Shown: piece by piece, positions 46,801-56,362 of the stretch
How the letters are laid out: each line of letters opens with the position of its first letter
Position numbering within the stretch: position 1 is the first letter of the stretch
Notes under the pieces: generated by a model
Database searches by the model: none
The model's input: only the letters and a program-made list of their open reading frames with translations
What the model was told of the DNA's origin: nothing
Assembly: GCF_030464885.1 (NCBI RefSeq)
Contig: NZ_JALPRJ010000001.1
Coordinates: forward strand, 248,001 to 312,000
DNA length: 64,000 bases
Direction of reading: 5' to 3'
From: Caballeronia sp. SEWSISQ10-4 2
Lineage (GTDB): Bacteria; Pseudomonadota; Gammaproteobacteria; Burkholderiales; Burkholderiaceae
Made by a program: the position numbers and the translations under genes

Positions 46801-49800
46801 GCAATGGTTGAACCCGCTACCGTCAAGTCCTTGCCCGCGATGGCGCTGACTGAATCAGCTGAAACAGTCGAGCCAATCGAATTCGTTGCTTGCGAGCTGC
46901 TCGTGTCGAGAGTCTTCTCTTCATCGAGGAAGCCAGAATGGTGCGTTTTCGCCCAGCTATCGGCATCGTGGGTTTCAGTGACGGCACCAACCGTCACATT
47001 GCCCGATGCCAGCAGATTTGCCGCCCCGGTTTGCGTGGTAACCGAGGAACCCAATATCGCCAGATCGCCCGCGGTCGCAGCAACGACTGGATTGGTGGCA
47101 GCAGTAACGTTCATTGCCTGCAGCAGAGAATTCGCGGCACTGGACTGACCCGCAGCGAGCGTTGCTGCACCCACCGTCTGAACGCTGCTGCCCTGAACCG
47201 TTTCGTCGTAGGACGATTTCGTGTATTGGCTTTGCGAACCACCGAGCGACGCTTCGCTATGCGTGTGCGTATCAACCGCCGCCGTTACCGTCAAATTACC
47301 CGCTGCGACCAGCGTCGCGCTGTTGCCCGCTTGCACGCTGGAGCCGGTAATGGTCGTGTTCCCGCCCGATATGCTCAGCAGGTTCGCACCGGCTGACAGC
47401 GTACTGCCCAGGTTCTGCGTGACGCTGTCGTGCCCGTAGTTCTTGCCATCGGCTGTCTGCACGTCTTGCGAGGTGGTAAGCGCAACCGTTTCCACGTTCA
47501 GATTGCGTCCAGCCGCTACCACCGTGTTGGTACCGGCCGATATAGTCGCCCCCACCACATTCACGTCGCGCTGCGCGGTAACCGTCGTGCTCCCTGCGGC
47601 ACTGATGGCGGCGACTGCCTGCACGCCCGTGCTCAAGACACTCGAAACACCGCCGTTTTCACCACCGGTCGCCATTGTTTGCGACACGCCGATCGTTTGG
47701 GTTTCGTTCACGACATCCCGACCGGCGCTCACCACGACATCCTGCCCGCCGATACGCCCGCTCAGGTTGCGAACATCCTGCACTGCAATCACTGTTGTGG
47801 TGCCACCGCTTCCAATCACGCCTTGGTTCACGATGTTGTTGCCGAGAATCGTTGTCGCCACGTCGCTCACAATGTGGCCGCTGTTGTTGACGGTGTCCGC
47901 CGCGTTCATGTCCACCGTGTTACCCGCAACAAGCGCACCGCTGCCCGCAAGATCCACTGTATCGGCCTGCGCCAGATACAGCTTGGGTACCAGTACCGAT
48001 TGATGTGTGCCGTCAGGCAGTGTCACATCCTGCGATACCAGCCACACCATGTCGGTGGTCAACTGCTGCATCTGCGCATCCGACAGGCCCACACCCGGAG
48101 TCAGATTAAAGTCCTTTGCATACGTCACGCCATTGTTCATCAGACCCTTGTATTCGTCCATGTTGTCCGAATAACCGGCGAGGAACGTGCGCCCCGTGAG
48201 AGCGGTGACCTGATTGCGTACGAGTTGCTCTTCATACGCGCCATCGCCCAAGCGTTTTTGGACCTGGGTCGGATTGAGGTTTAACGCGCCCAGCATGTAG
48301 TCGCTCGATACAAAACTCGTGTACTGCGTAAAGCGCGAATCGGTCGCGACCAGATAGGGTTGCGTCGGCGCCGTGCGAACGGTGTACAGCCCGTTGGTCG
48401 GCAACGCCAGATCAGGCAGGCCGCCGGAGGCTGTGCCCAGCGTCTGCGGATGGAGCGTCATGCCGCTTGCCCCGGATAATGTCGAAGCACCGTGAACGGC
48501 AAGCGTGGACACGCCGCTGGTGCCGGACAGACTCGCTGCGGAAACCGAGCCCGAAGCACCTGCGACTAACATGCCGCCTGCGGTCGCCGATACGCCACCC
48601 GCGCTGCCCGGAATACCGGACAGACTGTTCGCGCCGATCGAGCCCGAAGCACCTGCCACCGACGTACCGCCCGAAGTTCCAGTAGTAGATACCGTACCGG
48701 CGCTGCCCGTCACCCCACCCAACTGCGTGCCGGTGGCGTTGCCGCCCGTGACGCCATTGCCAGTTACCGTTGCCCCCAGCCGGTTCACCGCTCCGACGGT
48801 GATGTTTTGTGCATCGGTCACCAAGGCTTGATTGGCCGTTGCAATCGCCGGCAACCCACCGACCGTGGTCGCGGCCGTCACCTCCGCCGGATACAGCACC
48901 ACCTGGGTGTCGCTGTTGTTCCCCGTTTTCTGGTGCCAATAGAACGTCGACGTGTCGGTCTCGCTTGTAGTCTGCTGGAGCAAGATGCCAGTGTCGTTGA
49001 CACTGCCTCCTGTCGCACGCCGAATCAGGTTGCCGCCCGCCGCCATTGTCGAGGACTGGTTGTTGATCGACCCGCCGTCGCTATTGATCCGGATCGTGCC
49101 TTGCGCCTGGATCTTCGCAGCCGCCGTGGCGCTAAGCAGTTGGTCCGTTGTGGTCGTGATTGCAGCGCTACGCGAGATTTCGCTGTAGTCGTGCGAGTCG
49201 GGTCCGAGGTCATAGCGCATCCTGACCTGATCCGGCCGGATGTTTTTAGCCGGATCCCAGTCGGGCCAGAAGGTGATGGAATACGTCGAACCGTTATCCT
49301 TGATGCTCTGGTAGTACTGCGTCGGATTGGTCGTGATGGTGCGGGTGAGTTGCGGCGCGGGTGTAAATTCGTCGCTGTCCCATGTCCCGGTCGAGTCCGT
49401 GTAAGTGTCCGTTGGCGCAACCGAAATCGACAGCGTCTGCGCGCTCGCATTAAGGTTCGTGACCTGTGACTTCGGCACCGTGACCGTGATCGGATGCATC
49501 AGTGCGCCGATCGTCGCCGTGCCGATCGCGCCCCCGCCCCAGTTCCATTCAGGATAGGTCTGGCTCTGGTAGTAGCCAAGATCGTCGCCGGTAATGCCCG
49601 CCGTCCAGAGCGAGAGCGTTTGCGTACTTGTCTGCGGTGTGCCCGCTTGCGTGACAATGCTCGTGCGGTTGTTGTTCACCGTGTGCGCCGCGATGTCGAT
49701 GCTGCCGTCCGCTTCTATATCAGCCGAGCGGTTCGTGAGCACATTCACCTGGTTGGCGAGCATCCCGGTCCCATCGCGACTACCATCCCGCGCGATTTGC

Positions 49801-52800
49801 ATATCCCCCGCGCTGTAGATCAGCGCACCATCGAGATTCGACACCGAATTGCCAGCATAAATATTGACGGCCTGCGCACCGGCGATCACGGCGCGCGAAC
49901 CGATGTTCTGCACATCGGTCGCATTCACCTGCACGGCGTTACCGATAATGGTTGCCGTATTGGCCAGGGTTGCGCTCGTCGTGTTCACGGCGTCGCCTTC
50001 GATGCGCCCGTCATTGGCCAACGTGCCCGCAGCGTTCACATTGGTCGTTGCTCCAACGAGGTCGCCGCTCGCGGTATTGGTCACATTGGCGCCGCTCACC
50101 GTGAGCGTGCCGCCCGCACCCAGGGTCGCGGTGTTGGTGACGTTACCGCTCGCGGCGAGCGTCAACCCGCCATCGGCATGCAGGTGATTCGCTGCGCCAT
50201 TAGTGTAGTCACCCGCAAGCGTCAAACTCAGGTTGCGGCCCGCTGTCATCTCGCCGTCGCCGACAATCGCACCGCTCGCACTGATGTCGCGGTTCGAGCG
50301 GATGATGCCACCCTGGTTGTTCAAATAAGCGACATTAGCGGACACGTCCAGCCCGCCGAGCAGCGTGCCACCGTTATTGGCCATCGACACGCTGGCCTGA
50401 ATCAACCGCAGGGCCGTGCCCCCGTAGAGCATGCCACTGGAATTGTTCACGCTTGCGAAGACATTCAGGTTCAACGCACCCGAGCTCACCACTTGCGCAC
50501 CCGACATGTTCGACAGGCTCTGCGCATTCACGGCGACATCGCCGTTGCCACCCAGGACACCCGCCGCATTTTCGATACTTGTCGCAGAAATCGTCGTCGC
50601 GCCGTCGGCGGCATTGGTAAGGCGCCCCGCTGTATTGTTCACGCTCGCCCCCGACACGCTGAGCGCGCCATGCGCCGCGCTCGTGCCGTTCGCCGTGATG
50701 GTCCCCTGGACATTCGTCACCGCGCCGTCTGCCTGCACGGCAAGGCTTGCCCCACTCTCTGTGAATCCGGCCGTGTTGTCGAACTGGCCGTGCGTGGTCA
50801 CACTCGCGCCCGTGTTGCCGTAGAGTGTGCCGCCGCTGCGGTTCGCCACGTCCGAGGACGCCACCACGTTCAAGGTCTGTTGAGCCGAAATCGTACCGCC
50901 CGTGTTGTCGAGGCTTCCGAGTTGCGCCACAAGCGCGCCATTAGTACCGATCCGCCCACCGATATTGGTATCGGCGCCGGCGGCGCTCAGGCTGAACTGG
51001 CCGGCGCCCGCATGCTGGATCACACCGTGGTCGTTGATCAGGCTTGCCGCTGTGACTCCCAGGTAGGTAGCGTTGCTCGACACCGTACCCGACGTGTTGG
51101 TGAAAGTACCGGCGACGGTGATCTGCTGGTTGGTTGTGCCGTATTGCGTGAGCGTACCGCCCGAATTGTTCAGACCACCTCGCGAGGTCACGGCGAGTTG
51201 CGTGCCTTCAAGGCGGCCGGCCGAGTTATCGATGGAAGCCGCGCCAACGGAGGCGGTACCGCCCGCACTCAAGAGCCCCGACTGATTGCTGAATGCACCG
51301 GGTATCTGAACGCCGACATTGCCGGCAGCAACCAGTGAGCCGTTCGCGTTATTCACGCTCTGTGCGGTAAGCGTCTCATTGCCGGTTGCGCTCACATCGC
51401 CCGAGTTGGTGATCTGCGCGCCCGACAGCGCCACGTCACCGTTGCCGCCAACGAAGCCACGCACCGAGCCCAGCGCTGCGTTGGTCAGTGCCTGTTGCGC
51501 GGCGACGGACGTGAGCCCACTGCCGGCATTGGCGATTCGTCCTCCCGTGTTGTCAACACCCGAACCGGACACGCTCACGGTCGATCCCGTCCCCGCTGCT
51601 TCGATCGTGCCGCTTCGGTTCGTCACCGTGCCCGTCGCTTGCACCGCTTGCGAGCCGCCCGCATGCAACATGCCGTTCGTATTGTCGAGCGCACCTTGAA
51701 CAGTCAACGCCGAATTGTTCTGAGCCGAAATCGTGCCCTGCGCGTTCGCCAGATTCGCCGCATTAAAAACAACGTTGCCGTTGGTCGCGAGACTCCCGTC
51801 CACGTTGCTCACCGTGCCTTGCATGGAAACACTCAGCGTGCCGTTCCCCGAGTGGGCAATCTGACCGGTGTCATTGGTCAGGCTAGCCCCTGTCACCGTC
51901 AGGTTCGTCGCGTTCGATGCAAGTTTCCCGCCGGTATTATCGAGAGCGCCTCCGGCGGCAATCGCCGTATCGACGGTTCCAAACTGGCTGATGGTGCCCT
52001 CTCGATTGGACAGGTTACCCGTTGTCGTGATGCTAAGGTGATTGCCCTGAATCGAGCCGGATCCGTTGTCGATCGATGCCGCCGACAGATCCGCTTCGAC
52101 CGCCGAGAGTGTGCCTTGGGTATTCGTGAAAGCTCCAGACACCGCGGCGGTAAGTGTGCCGCCGGCGCTGGTTGTCCCCGAGCTATTGTCAAACGACTGC
52201 GCGTGCACGGTTGCGTCACCGAGCGCGCTGATCTGGCCGTGATTCGCCAGTGCTCCGGTGGCCGTCCGAAATGAGCCATTCGTGCCGATCAGACCGCCCG
52301 TGGCCCCACCTGCCGTAGTGCCCGCCGCGTTCGTGAGCGTTCCCGTCGTCGTAATCGACAACCCGTCACCGTTGAGCGACACCAACCGGCCCGCCGTGTT
52401 GTCCAGCGAGGCCGAGGTGCTCGTCAGCGCACCGCCCGCCTGGATCTCGCCTTGCGTGTTCAGGATTGCACCCGTTGTCTGCAAGCCGATGGCGCCGCTC
52501 GCAGTGAGTGTTCCGGCACTGTTGTTGAATTGGCCCGCGACGTTCGCATCCCCGTTGGCCGAGACCAATCCAGCGTTGATGACCTGCTGACCTGATAACG
52601 TCACCCCCCCGTTGCCGCCGATGAATCCTCCGGCAGCATTGCTCAAACTCTGTCCAGCCGAAACGGTCACGATGCCATCGCCGACGTTGGCCAGGCGACC
52701 CGTTGAATTGTCCACGCTCGCACCCGCAACGCTCAAGCTCGCGTGCGTGCCTGCAGCCTCCACGGTGCCGCCCTGATTCGTGATCGCGCCATCCGCCTGA

Positions 52801-54458
52801 ACCGTTTGGGATCCGCCCGCATGTAGCAGCCCGTTCGAATTGTCGAGTGCGCCGTGGACCGTCAGCACCGAGTCGCCCTGCGCTGAGATCGTGCCTCGCG
52901 CGTTCGCCAGACTTTCCGCGTTGAAGACCGCGTTGCCATTGGTCGCGATGCTGCCCGACACGCTGCTCGCAGCACCTTGGACTGCCACAGATAAAGTGCC
53001 CGTGCCCGCGTGGGCAATCTGACCGGCGTCGTTGGTCAGGCCCGTGGTGTTCACCGTCAGATTTGTCGCGTTTGAGGCAAGCTTCCCGCCGGTGTTGTCG
53101 AGCGAGCCGCCAGCGGTGATCGTCGTGTCGAGGGTTCCAAGCTGACTGATCGTACCTTGGCGGTTGGACAGGTCGCCCGTTGTGGCAAGGCTCAGGTGAT
53201 TGCCCTGGATCGTGCCAGCGCCGTTGTCAATCGACCCAGTCGACAGGTCTGCTTCCACGCCCGAGAGCGCGCCTTGGGTGTTCGTGAGCGCTCCGGATAC
53301 CGTAGCGCTCAGCGTGCCACCGGCACTGGTTGCCCCTGAACTATTGTCAAACGATTGTGCGTTGACGGTAGTGTCCGTTAGCGCACTCATTTGGCCGTGA
53401 TTGGCTAGCGACCCCGCTTTCACTTGCAGCGCGCCGTTGCTGCCGATCACCCCGCCTGCTGCGCCACTGATCGTCGTACCCGTTGCGTTTGTCAGGGCTC
53501 CTGTCGTCGTGATCAGCATGCCGTCGGCGTTGAGCGACACCAGCCTTCCAGCCGTGTTATCGAGCGACGCCGAGGTGCTCGTTAGCGCACCGCCCGCCTG
53601 GATCTCGCCCTGGATATTCTGAATGGCCCCCGTAGTCTGCAAATCAAGCGCACCGCTCGCGATCAGCGTGCCCTTGCTGTTATTGAGCGCTCCGTTGATT
53701 TGCGCGCGGCCACTTGCTGACACCGATCCAGCATTGGTGATCTGCTGGCCCGACAGGGCCACATTCCCATTGCCGCCAATCAACCCTCCGGCCGCATTGC
53801 TCAAGCCTTGCTGCGCTGATACGGTCTCCGCGCCATCGCCGACATTCACTATGCGCCCAGTCGAATTGTCCACGCTCGCACCCGAAACGCTCAAGCTCGC
53901 GTGCGTGCCTGCGGCCTCCACGGTGCCGCCCTGATTCGTGATCGCGCCACCGGCTTGCAGCGCTTGAGATCCGCCCGCGTGCAGCAGTCCGTTCGCGTTA
54001 TCGAGCGCGCCTCGAACCGTCAGCGCCGAGTCTCCTTGTGCTGACACCGTGCCCTGCGCATTCGAGAGACTAGCCGCATCAAGAATCATTTGGCCGTTGG
54101 TCGCGATGCTACCGCCTACGTTGCTCGTGGCGCCCTGGGCACCTACCGTCAGCGCACCAGTTCCCGCGTGCGCAATCTTGCCAGCATCGTTCGTCAGGCC
54201 GCCCGTTGCAAGTGTCAGATTGGCCGCGTTCAGCGTCAGCGTGCCCGCGGTATTGTCCAATGCACCGCCAGCGGTCAGGGTCGTATCGGCCGTACCCAAC
54301 TGCGTGATCGTGCCGCTGCGATTCGAGAAATCGCCCGTTGCGGCAAGGCTCAAGTGATTGCCCTGGATCGAGCCGGAACCGTTGTCAATCGACCCAGAAG
54401 AAACGTTAGTGTTCGCACCGGAAAATGAGCCGCGAGTGTTCTTAAGCTCCCCGGTCAC
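43809..54458 (-). CDS. cdiA: Giant TPS exoprotein TpsA/CdiA, downstream frame (repeats, pre-toxin and toxin tip)
   Basis: A frame of 3549 codons that is the continuation of the gene beginning at 56362 after a one-base frameshift near 54475; the ATG at 54458 is not a true start. From the N-terminus it holds three 386-residue filamentous-haemagglutinin repeat units, further FHA repeats, a Gly/Ser-rich segment near residue 2030, an FHA-2 type region (DVRNLSGRIGGQDVVVSAGRDV), long Ser/Thr/Gln repeats, then the pre-toxin motif NADRYNRQLHQSEYDLAKKEAK and a C-terminal tip with GLTGALTFGTGILPGLLINT and LNPWYQPTWVDLGLGVSKSV. The tip should be the delivered toxin and looks membrane-active. The cognate immunity candidate overlaps the stop. 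Confidence 0.88.
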   Translation of the reverse strand: MTGELKNTRGSFSGANTNVSSGSIDNGSGSIQGNHLSLAATGDFSNRSGTITQLGTADTTLTAGGALDNTAGTLTLNAANLTLATGGLTNDAGKIAHAGTGALTVGAQGATSNVGGSIATNGQMILDAASLSNAQGTVSAQGDSALTVRGALDNANGLLHAGGSQALQAGGAITNQGGTVEAAGTHASLSVSGASVDNSTGRIVNVGDGAETVSAQQGLSNAAGGLIGGNGNVALSGQQITNAGSVSASGRAQINGALNNSKGTLIASGALDLQTTGAIQNIQGEIQAGGALTSTSASLDNTAGRLVSLNADGMLITTTGALTNATGTTISGAAGGVIGSNGALQVKAGSLANHGQMSALTDTTVNAQSFDNSSGATSAGGTLSATVSGALTNTQGALSGVEADLSTGSIDNGAGTIQGNHLSLATTGDLSNRQGTISQLGTLDTTITAGGSLDNTGGKLASNATNLTVNTTGLTNDAGQIAHAGTGTLSVAVQGAASSVSGSIATNGNAVFNAESLANARGTISAQGDSVLTVHGALDNSNGLLHAGGSQTVQADGAITNQGGTVEAAGTHASLSVAGASVDNSTGRLANVGDGIVTVSAGQSLSNAAGGFIGGNGGVTLSGQQVINAGLVSANGDANVAGQFNNSAGTLTASGAIGLQTTGAILNTQGEIQAGGALTSTSASLDNTAGRLVSLNGDGLSITTTGTLTNAAGTTAGGATGGLIGTNGSFRTATGALANHGQISALGDATVHAQSFDNSSGTTSAGGTLTAAVSGAFTNTQGTLSAVEADLSAASIDNGSGSIQGNHLSITTTGNLSNREGTISQFGTVDTAIAAGGALDNTGGKLASNATNLTVTGASLTNDTGQIAHSGNGTLSVSMQGTVSNVDGSLATNGNVVFNAANLANAQGTISAQNNSALTVQGALDNTNGMLHAGGSQAVQATGTVTNRSGTIEAAGTGSTVSVSGSGVDNTGGRIANAGSGLTSVAAQQALTNAALGSVRGFVGGNGDVALSGAQITNSGDVSATGNETLTAQSVNNANGSLVAAGNVGVQIPGAFSNQSGLLSAGGTASVGAASIDNSAGRLEGTQLAVTSRGGLNNSGGTLTQYGTTNQQITVAGTFTNTSGTVSSNATYLGVTAASLINDHGVIQHAGAGQFSLSAAGADTNIGGRIGTNGALVAQLGSLDNTGGTISAQQTLNVVASSDVANRSGGTLYGNTGASVTTHGQFDNTAGFTESGASLAVQADGAVTNVQGTITANGTSAAHGALSVSGASVNNTAGRLTNAADGATTISATSIENAAGVLGGNGDVAVNAQSLSNMSGAQVVSSGALNLNVFASVNNSSGMLYGGTALRLIQASVSMANNGGTLLGGLDVSANVAYLNNQGGIIRSNRDISASGAIVGDGEMTAGRNLSLTLAGDYTNGAANHLHADGGLTLAASGNVTNTATLGAGGTLTVSGANVTNTASGDLVGATTNVNAAGTLANDGRIEGDAVNTTSATLANTATIIGNAVQVNATDVQNIGSRAVIAGAQAVNIYAGNSVSNLDGALIYSAGDMQIARDGSRDGTGMLANQVNVLTNRSADIEADGSIDIAAHTVNNNRTSIVTQAGTPQTSTQTLSLWTAGITGDDLGYYQSQTYPEWNWGGGAIGTATIGALMHPITVTVPKSQVTNLNASAQTLSISVAPTDTYTDSTGTWDSDEFTPAPQLTRTITTNPTQYYQSIKDNGSTYSITFWPDWDPAKNIRPDQVRMRYDLGPDSHDYSEISRSAAITTTTDQLLSATAAAKIQAQGTIRINSDGGSINNQSSTMAAGGNLIRRATGGSVNDTGILLQQTTSETDTSTFYWHQKTGNNSDTQVVLYPAEVTAATTVGGLPAIATANQALVTDAQNITVGAVNRLGATVTGNGVTGGNATGTQLGGVTGSAGTVSTTGTSGGTSVAGASGSIGANSLSGIPGSAGGVSATAGGMLVAGASGSVSAASLSGTSGVSTLAVHGASTLSGASGMTLHPQTLGTASGGLPDLALPTNGLYTVRTAPTQPYLVATDSRFTQYTSFVSSDYMLGALNLNPTQVQKRLGDGAYEEQLVRNQVTALTGRTFLAGYSDNMDEYKGLMNNGVTYAKDFNLTPGVGLSDAQMQQLTTDMVWLVSQDVTLPDGTHQSVLVPKLYLAQADTVDLAGSGALVAGNTVDMNAADTVNNSGHIVSDVATTILGNNIVNQGVIGSGGTTTVIAVQDVRNLSGRIGGQDVVVSAGRDVVNETQTIGVSQTMATGGENGGVSSVLSTGVQAVAAISAAGSTTVTAQRDVNVVGATISAGTNTVVAAGRNLNVETVALTTSQDVQTADGKNYGHDSVTQNLGSTLSAGANLLSISGGNTTITGSSVQAGNSATLVAAGNLTVTAAVDTHTHSEASLGGSQSQYTKSSYDETVQGSSVQTVGAATLAAGQSSAANSLLQAMNVTAATNPVVAATAGDLAILGSSVTTQTGAANLLASGNVTVGAVTETHDADSWAKTHHSGFLDEEKTLDTSSSQATNSIGSTVSADSVSAIAGKDLTVAGSTIAATNDVGLRAGGNLTIGTTQNTSQSSTYHESSLTGIGASDGLSYGTDAQKTATNDQSITQVGSLVGSTNGSVTLGAGSTLHITGSDVLAAQNITGTAANVTIDSAVTTQHHDESQESKTSGLTLGATGGLISLAENTSQETGSASKSEDSRAAALHGIAAARDAYDSGSAIAGSTQNGMQGMAVQLSWGNSHSKSTESDNSTTNLGSNLSGGGNVSLTATGRDAQGNPVNGNLNIVGSNVSGTNVALAAANQVNLLASQDTANSHSTNESSSTSLAVSYGTNGWGGSASASKASGNSDNASVTQNNTHIAATDTASIISQGDTNLTGATVTGNTVTANVGGNLNLQSLQDTAQSSAHQQSAGGSVSYSQYGGGSGSFSAQNQNGSSNYASVAEQTGISAGDGGFNIAVKGNTDLKGGIISSTASADQNSLTTGTLTFSDIQNHADYSASTKGISGAMTTGSQSVEKPTGPTSGSNTGSILPALPQNSNGSQDGTTRSAVSDGSIVLTNGTQQTQDLASLSRDTAGTNTVLNKSPDLNNILTNQADMAAATSAAGEAVAKTVGDIATAKEKAAVQQLTAAQQAYQADPSDANKAALNAAQTTADGWADNGAYRAALHGAGSALVVGLGGGNALGVAAGTAGSVLASQATGDLAKQLTGKLGITNPDVSAAVTNLVNNVEAGGIGAALGGSSGAVGASNADRYNRQLHQSEYDLAKKEAKLVAQQLGISVEDAEGRIVAELQRNVDGQTAEADGGVHDYQVRSILGCQMLECNASSTDSNYWNHGYNAQYIGQNQVAYALGTSQGSNGQTYNGLVTSNIKNNPVSSMIASAGMIGLGIATAGGAPSLMSMATGGSIGAAVNTGAQYVFNNGQINSIDTTMAGLTGALTFGTGILPGLLINTGGSLAGSAYKGENPNTGIAGAAAGSVTGYLVGGKIEGALNNKLNPWYQPTWVDLGLGVSKSVSPSVLPSLLGTTMGAAGSESTNGITGILLSPSPVKK

Positions 54459-54750
54459 GGTGGCGCTCAGCGTGCCCCTGAGGTCGTCGTCCCCGACGTA
54501 TTGTCGAACGCTAGTGCGTTAACCGCGACGTCTCCTAGCGCATTGATCTGCCCGTGGTTGGCGAGCGCTCCCGCGCTGAGTTGCAGCGCGCCGTTGGCGC
54601 CGATCACGCCACCCTGCGCACCACTCCCCGTAGCGCCCACCGCATTCGTCAACGCACCCGTGCTCGAAATGGACAGTCCGTCGCCATTCAACGAAACGAT
54701 GCGGCCGGCCGTATTATCGATCGAGGCGCCTGAAATACGCCCAGCGCCCG
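51300..54750 (-). repeat. Three tandem 1158-bp units inside tpsA/cdiA (approximate limits)
   Basis: The plus-strand motif GA(T/G)CCGCCCGC(A/G)TG, coding for HAGGSQ, recurs at 51652, 52810 and 53968: exactly 1158 bases apart both times, or 386 residues. Within each unit the order LTVxGALDNxNGLLHAGGSQ, GTVEAAGTHASLSV, DNSTGR, GGNGxVxLSG and NTQGEIQAGGALTSTSASLD is kept. Units 2 and 3 (52810 and 53968) are the most alike. The outer limits are estimated. Confidence 0.8.
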
Positions 54751-56362
54751 CTGCCTGGATGGCCCCTTGCTGGTTGTTGATCGCGCCCGCACTTTGTACG
54801 CTGGTGGTGCTAAGTGAAACGACCTGGCCGGCCTGATTCGAGACGGCGCCCGCAGTGATGCTGATCGGCCCCTGCGCGCTCGTCGATGCTCGGTCGTTAA
54901 TCAGGGTCCCCTGCGCGCTCGCATTCAACACGCCGCCCGTACGCGTAGTTGCGCCTGTCAAATCGAGGTTGCCCGCACTCGCGGCCACAGTCAGGTTGCC
55001 GTTCGTCGAAGTTTGGCTGCCGGAAAGGCTCGCGCTAGCACCTTGCACCGACGCATTGCCGCCAGCCACGTTCATGCCGTTGGCAGACACCGAGTTCACG
55101 GCGCCGAGCGTCAGGTCGCCGCTTTGCGCCATCGAACCATCGGCATTGACGCCCGCGCCCAACAGGCCGGTCGAGGCGATAGTGCTCCCGTTGACCATGG
55201 CGTTTTGCTGCGCAGCGAGACTACCGCTATTGGCAATCGTCCCACCTGAGCTCACTGTGACCGATTGCGCGGCATACGTCGTGCCGCTATTGGTGATGCC
55301 GTCGCGCGCCGAAAGCGATACATTGCCAGTGGCGCTCGTCTGGCCAGCGAGCACCAGTTGCCCCTGCGTGGTGAGGGTTAGATCGCCCGCCTGTGCCGCT
55401 TGTACCCCACGTAGCGACACCCCGACACCTTGCTCGGTACCGACCAGGACGATGCGGTTGGCATACATGCCGCCCAACTGGCTCACGTCGATGCTCACGC
55501 CGGGCGCCGCACCGGTCCCGGCGATCGGCGTAGCCACCAGCGTGTCGTAGTCAACCTGATTCGCGCCTGTAACAACGTTTAGATTGTTCGCGTAGATCGC
55601 GGCATTGGCGGTGACCGCTCGCGCGATCAGATCGATTTGGTCGACATTCGCTGCATTCAGGCCCGCGCCCTGAACCGTGATCATTCCACCCGTCACCGTA
55701 AAACCAGAGACGTTTCCACCCGCATCGAAGTTGGGCGTACCTGTCGTAAGCGTGGCTCTGGAGGTGTTGATGAAACCACCACCGTCGACCAGGATGCCAT
55801 TGGCGTTGGATAGGATTACCTGAGCCTTGGGGCCTGCAACCTCCAGATAGCCATTCAAGGACGACGGTAAATTGCCCGTAACCTGATTCACGATAATTCG
55901 CGCGGACTGGCCCGGCGCGAAATTTGGATTACCGTTGATGTAGCCCGCTTGCTGGGTTTGGACAATCGTGGACGAGTTGTTGAGAATCACCCCAGCGTGG
56001 GGCACCGACAGTTGTGAATATGCGTTGGTGGAAACCCCAGCACCAGAGGGTGCGACGATGTTCACCTGCTGCAAGCCGTTCGCTGTCTGAATGACCGTCG
56101 GCCGACGTGCGCCGGCGTTTGGATCGGCTACGACCTGTGCGAAGACAACCGTGGGCAACACGCAAGCCAGCACAGCGAAAGCCACCTTTCGATCGCGTAA
56201 AATCGCGAGGCCGTGTGGTCGGTCCTGTCGGCCGTGACGCCCTGTGCGAGCACCGCGGTACCCACCCTGACTCGCTTGACGTCCAGTGCTAGCGGTTTTC
56301 TCAACGGCAACCAACATTCCCCGATGCCGATTGAAAACCGACCGATGGCTTTTCGCATTCAT
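54467..56362 (-). CDS. cdiA: TpsA/CdiA, N-terminal fragment with ESPR and TPS domain (frameshifted)
   Basis: A 631-aa product ending prematurely. It starts with an extended signal peptide region, MNAKSHRSVFNRHRGMLVAVEKTAS, and a long signal sequence (VAFAVLACVLPTVVFAQ). The TPS secretion domain covers about residues 75-330, with GLQQVNIVAPSGAGVSTNAY, GVILNNS, VILSNANGILVDGGGFINTSRATLTTG. FHA-type beta-helix repeats follow. After FDNTSGTTTSGA the frame stops. Adding one G to the GGGG run (CCCC at 54475-54478, plus strand) restores SGGTLSATVTGELKN and joins it to the downstream frame, giving one protein of about 4180 residues. Without that base the product has a secretion domain but no toxin. 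Confidence 0.88.
   Translation of the reverse strand: MNAKSHRSVFNRHRGMLVAVEKTASTGRQASQGGYRGARTGRHGRQDRPHGLAILRDRKVAFAVLACVLPTVVFAQVVADPNAGARRPTVIQTANGLQQVNIVAPSGAGVSTNAYSQLSVPHAGVILNNSSTIVQTQQAGYINGNPNFAPGQSARIIVNQVTGNLPSSLNGYLEVAGPKAQVILSNANGILVDGGGFINTSRATLTTGTPNFDAGGNVSGFTVTGGMITVQGAGLNAANVDQIDLIARAVTANAAIYANNLNVVTGANQVDYDTLVATPIAGTGAAPGVSIDVSQLGGMYANRIVLVGTEQGVGVSLRGVQAAQAGDLTLTTQGQLVLAGQTSATGNVSLSARDGITNSGTTYAAQSVTVSSGGTIANSGSLAAQQNAMVNGSTIASTGLLGAGVNADGSMAQSGDLTLGAVNSVSANGMNVAGGNASVQGASASLSGSQTSTNGNLTVAASAGNLDLTGATTRTGGVLNASAQGTLINDRASTSAQGPISITAGAVSNQAGQVVSLSTTSVQSAGAINNQQGAIQAAGAGRISGASIDNTAGRIVSLNGDGLSISSTGALTNAVGATGSGAQGGVIGANGALQLSAGALANHGQINALGDVAVNALAFDNTSGTTTSGAR

Noticed and set aside
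49494..51338. 614-codon plus-strand frame within the tpsA region
   Set aside because: It is the antisense of repetitive FHA sequence; its apparent repeats mirror those of the exoprotein.
46087..54428. Short plus-strand frames with Pro/Ala/Val-rich products
   Set aside because: They recur with the FHA repeat period and are the reverse complement of it.
51300..54750. CRISPR array as explanation for the regular repeats
   Set aside because: The period is 1158 bases, units are diverged and in frame with a coding sequence; there are no short identical repeats with unique spacers.
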